Source: an uncultured Clostridia bacterium
GTDB taxonomy: Bacteria; Bacillota; Clostridia; Christensenellales; Aristaeellaceae
Direction of reading: 5' to 3'
NCBI GenBank assembly: GCA_937874275.1
Contig: CALNAU010000070.1
Location: 1 to 15,729 of the forward strand
Length of the DNA: 15,729 bases
The notes beneath the pieces are model-generated. The model did no database searches and was not told where the DNA came from. It saw only the letters and a list, made by a program, of their open reading frames with translations. A program made the translations under genes and the position numbers. Shown here piece after piece: positions 15,265-15,729 of the stretch (positions within the stretch are counted from its first letter, which is position 1; each line of letters starts with the position of its first letter).

Positions 15265-15582
15265 TTACCCGGCTTCGTCCGACAGATGAAAGGCATGGTA
15301 GGCAATCAATCGGTAGGGCAGCAAGACGGGCATTTCTACCCGTTGATCATGCGTCCGTGGCTGCGGGGGGCATTCCCCCGCCTCCTGCGGCAAGGCGCGG
15401 CTGGGCATAGCCTGCTCTGCCTTGGCTTCGGCGGGCAGCCACATCACCGGCCCCGGCACAGCATAGGCCGGCCGATAGGGCGGCAGGTCGGCCTCCATCG
15501 GCCCCTCCGCCACCACCATCAACCCCAGCGCCAGCAGGAAAGCGCAAACCAGCACAAACAGCCACAGCAGCCTTGCCTTCAT
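15265..15582 (-). CDS. Small single-pass membrane or secreted protein of unknown function
   Basis: A 105-residue protein I do not recognise. The N-terminus MKAR is followed by a hydrophobic stretch (about 5-25), either a signal peptide with possible cleavage near VVAEG or a membrane anchor. The rest is Pro-rich (YRPAYAVPGPVMWLP, 37-50; CPPQP, 71-75) with a single Cys after the hydrophobic segment. AAGGAGG 8 nt before ATG 15582 selects that start over an in-frame start at 15657, which lies upstream of the promoter -10. It is 48 nt before secD, behind a good promoter, so the two are probably co-transcribed. This is where yajC often sits in secDF operons, but the YajC features (RPQxKxxK, GGxxG) are absent. 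Confidence 0.6.
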   Translation of the reverse strand: MKARLLWLFVLVCAFLLALGLMVVAEGPMEADLPPYRPAYAVPGPVMWLPAEAKAEQAMPSRALPQEAGECPPQPRTHDQRVEMPVLLPYRLIAYHAFHLSDEAG

Positions 15583-15590
15583 CGCGCTTC

Positions 15591-15597
15591 CCTCCTT
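15591..15597 (-). promoter_or_regulatory. Ribosome binding site for the small membrane protein
   Basis: AAGGAGG on the minus strand, 8 nt before ATG 15582. It fixes the start and argues that this small reading frame is translated. Confidence 0.6.
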
Positions 15598-15613
15598 CAT
15601 GCCGAATGCAAGA

Positions 15614-15643
15614 ATTATAGCGTATCGCGGTGAGGAAAGTAAA
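15614..15643 (-). promoter_or_regulatory. Probable sigma-A promoter for the small protein-secD-secF operon
   Basis: On the minus strand TTTACT (-35, 15638-15643) is followed after 18 nt by a perfect TATAAT (-10, 15614-15619). Transcription would begin near 15607, about 25 nt before the small gene's ATG, leaving just enough leader for its RBS. GCGGTG and CACCGC half-repeats flank the -35. Confidence 0.65.
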
Positions 15644-15729
15644 GGTTGTGCTACCACCGCTTCCTCCTTCCGTATGTAGGAGTACCATACATATTGGACA
15701 ACGAACCTGAAAGGAGGGCATAAGAAAGA

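Noticed and set aside
15583..15657. Upstream start for the small membrane protein
   Set aside because: The longer form would begin upstream of the likely -10 box and has no RBS; ATG 15582 has a strong one.
15627..15665. T-box-like GGTGGTAGCAC on the minus strand
   Set aside because: It resembles the T-box core (GGTGGNACCGCG) only partly. The following GCGGTG/CACCGC hairpin lacks a U-tract and overlaps a promoter, and no aminoacyl-tRNA synthetase or amino acid gene follows.
15711..15717. AAGGAGG on the + strand at the right edge
   Set aside because: It could be the RBS of a divergent gene beginning past 15729, but no start codon is present in the window, so no feature is called.

Overview
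The window is GC-rich, densely packed bacterial chromosome. DnaD and DnaI primosome proteins, a SigB/SigF/SigG-group sigma factor with an RsbW/SpoIIAB-like partner, HemZ, and the order secD-secF-recJ-rel-dtd-MBL-hemZ all point to Bacillota, most likely a high-GC member of Clostridia. The exact lineage cannot be read from the sequence. There are no RNA genes, CRISPR arrays, insertion sequences or phage genes. About 97% of the window is coding.

Left half, rightward run (1-6081): the C-terminal 642 residues of DNA polymerase III alpha (dnaE), a small degenerate RsbW/SpoIIAB-type protein, a SigB/F/G-group sigma factor, the rRNA methyltransferase TlyA, a multi-domain DnaD protein and a DnaI/DnaC-type helicase loader. 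The first four are tightly coupled by ATGA overlaps or a 1-nt gap. The run ends at a hairpin terminator around 6104-6143. It therefore joins replication elongation and helicase loading with a two-gene regulatory pair and an rRNA modification enzyme.

Right half, leftward run (15643 down to 6161): a promoter near the right edge, a small unidentified single-pass membrane protein, divergent secD and secF, a strong hairpin, a probable second promoter, then recJ, rel (bifunctional (p)ppGpp synthetase/hydrolase), dtd, an MBL-fold hydrolase and hemZ. This is the conserved clostridial secDF-recJ-rel-dtd-hemZ neighbourhood. The apt gene often found between recJ and rel is missing, and the hisS-aspS pair often found after hemZ is replaced by the convergent dnaI end.

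Most of the window is ordinary housekeeping DNA. Two places stand out. (1) The anti-sigma-like protein has lost the ATP-binding boxes of its family and is paired with a sigma factor, inside a dnaE operon, with no STAS anti-anti-sigma gene visible. (2) The SecD/SecF pair has lost the membrane aspartates thought to carry proton coupling, and SecF also lacks its large extracytoplasmic domain. They are intact, co-directional genes, so these look like lineage-specific redesigns rather than pseudogenes.
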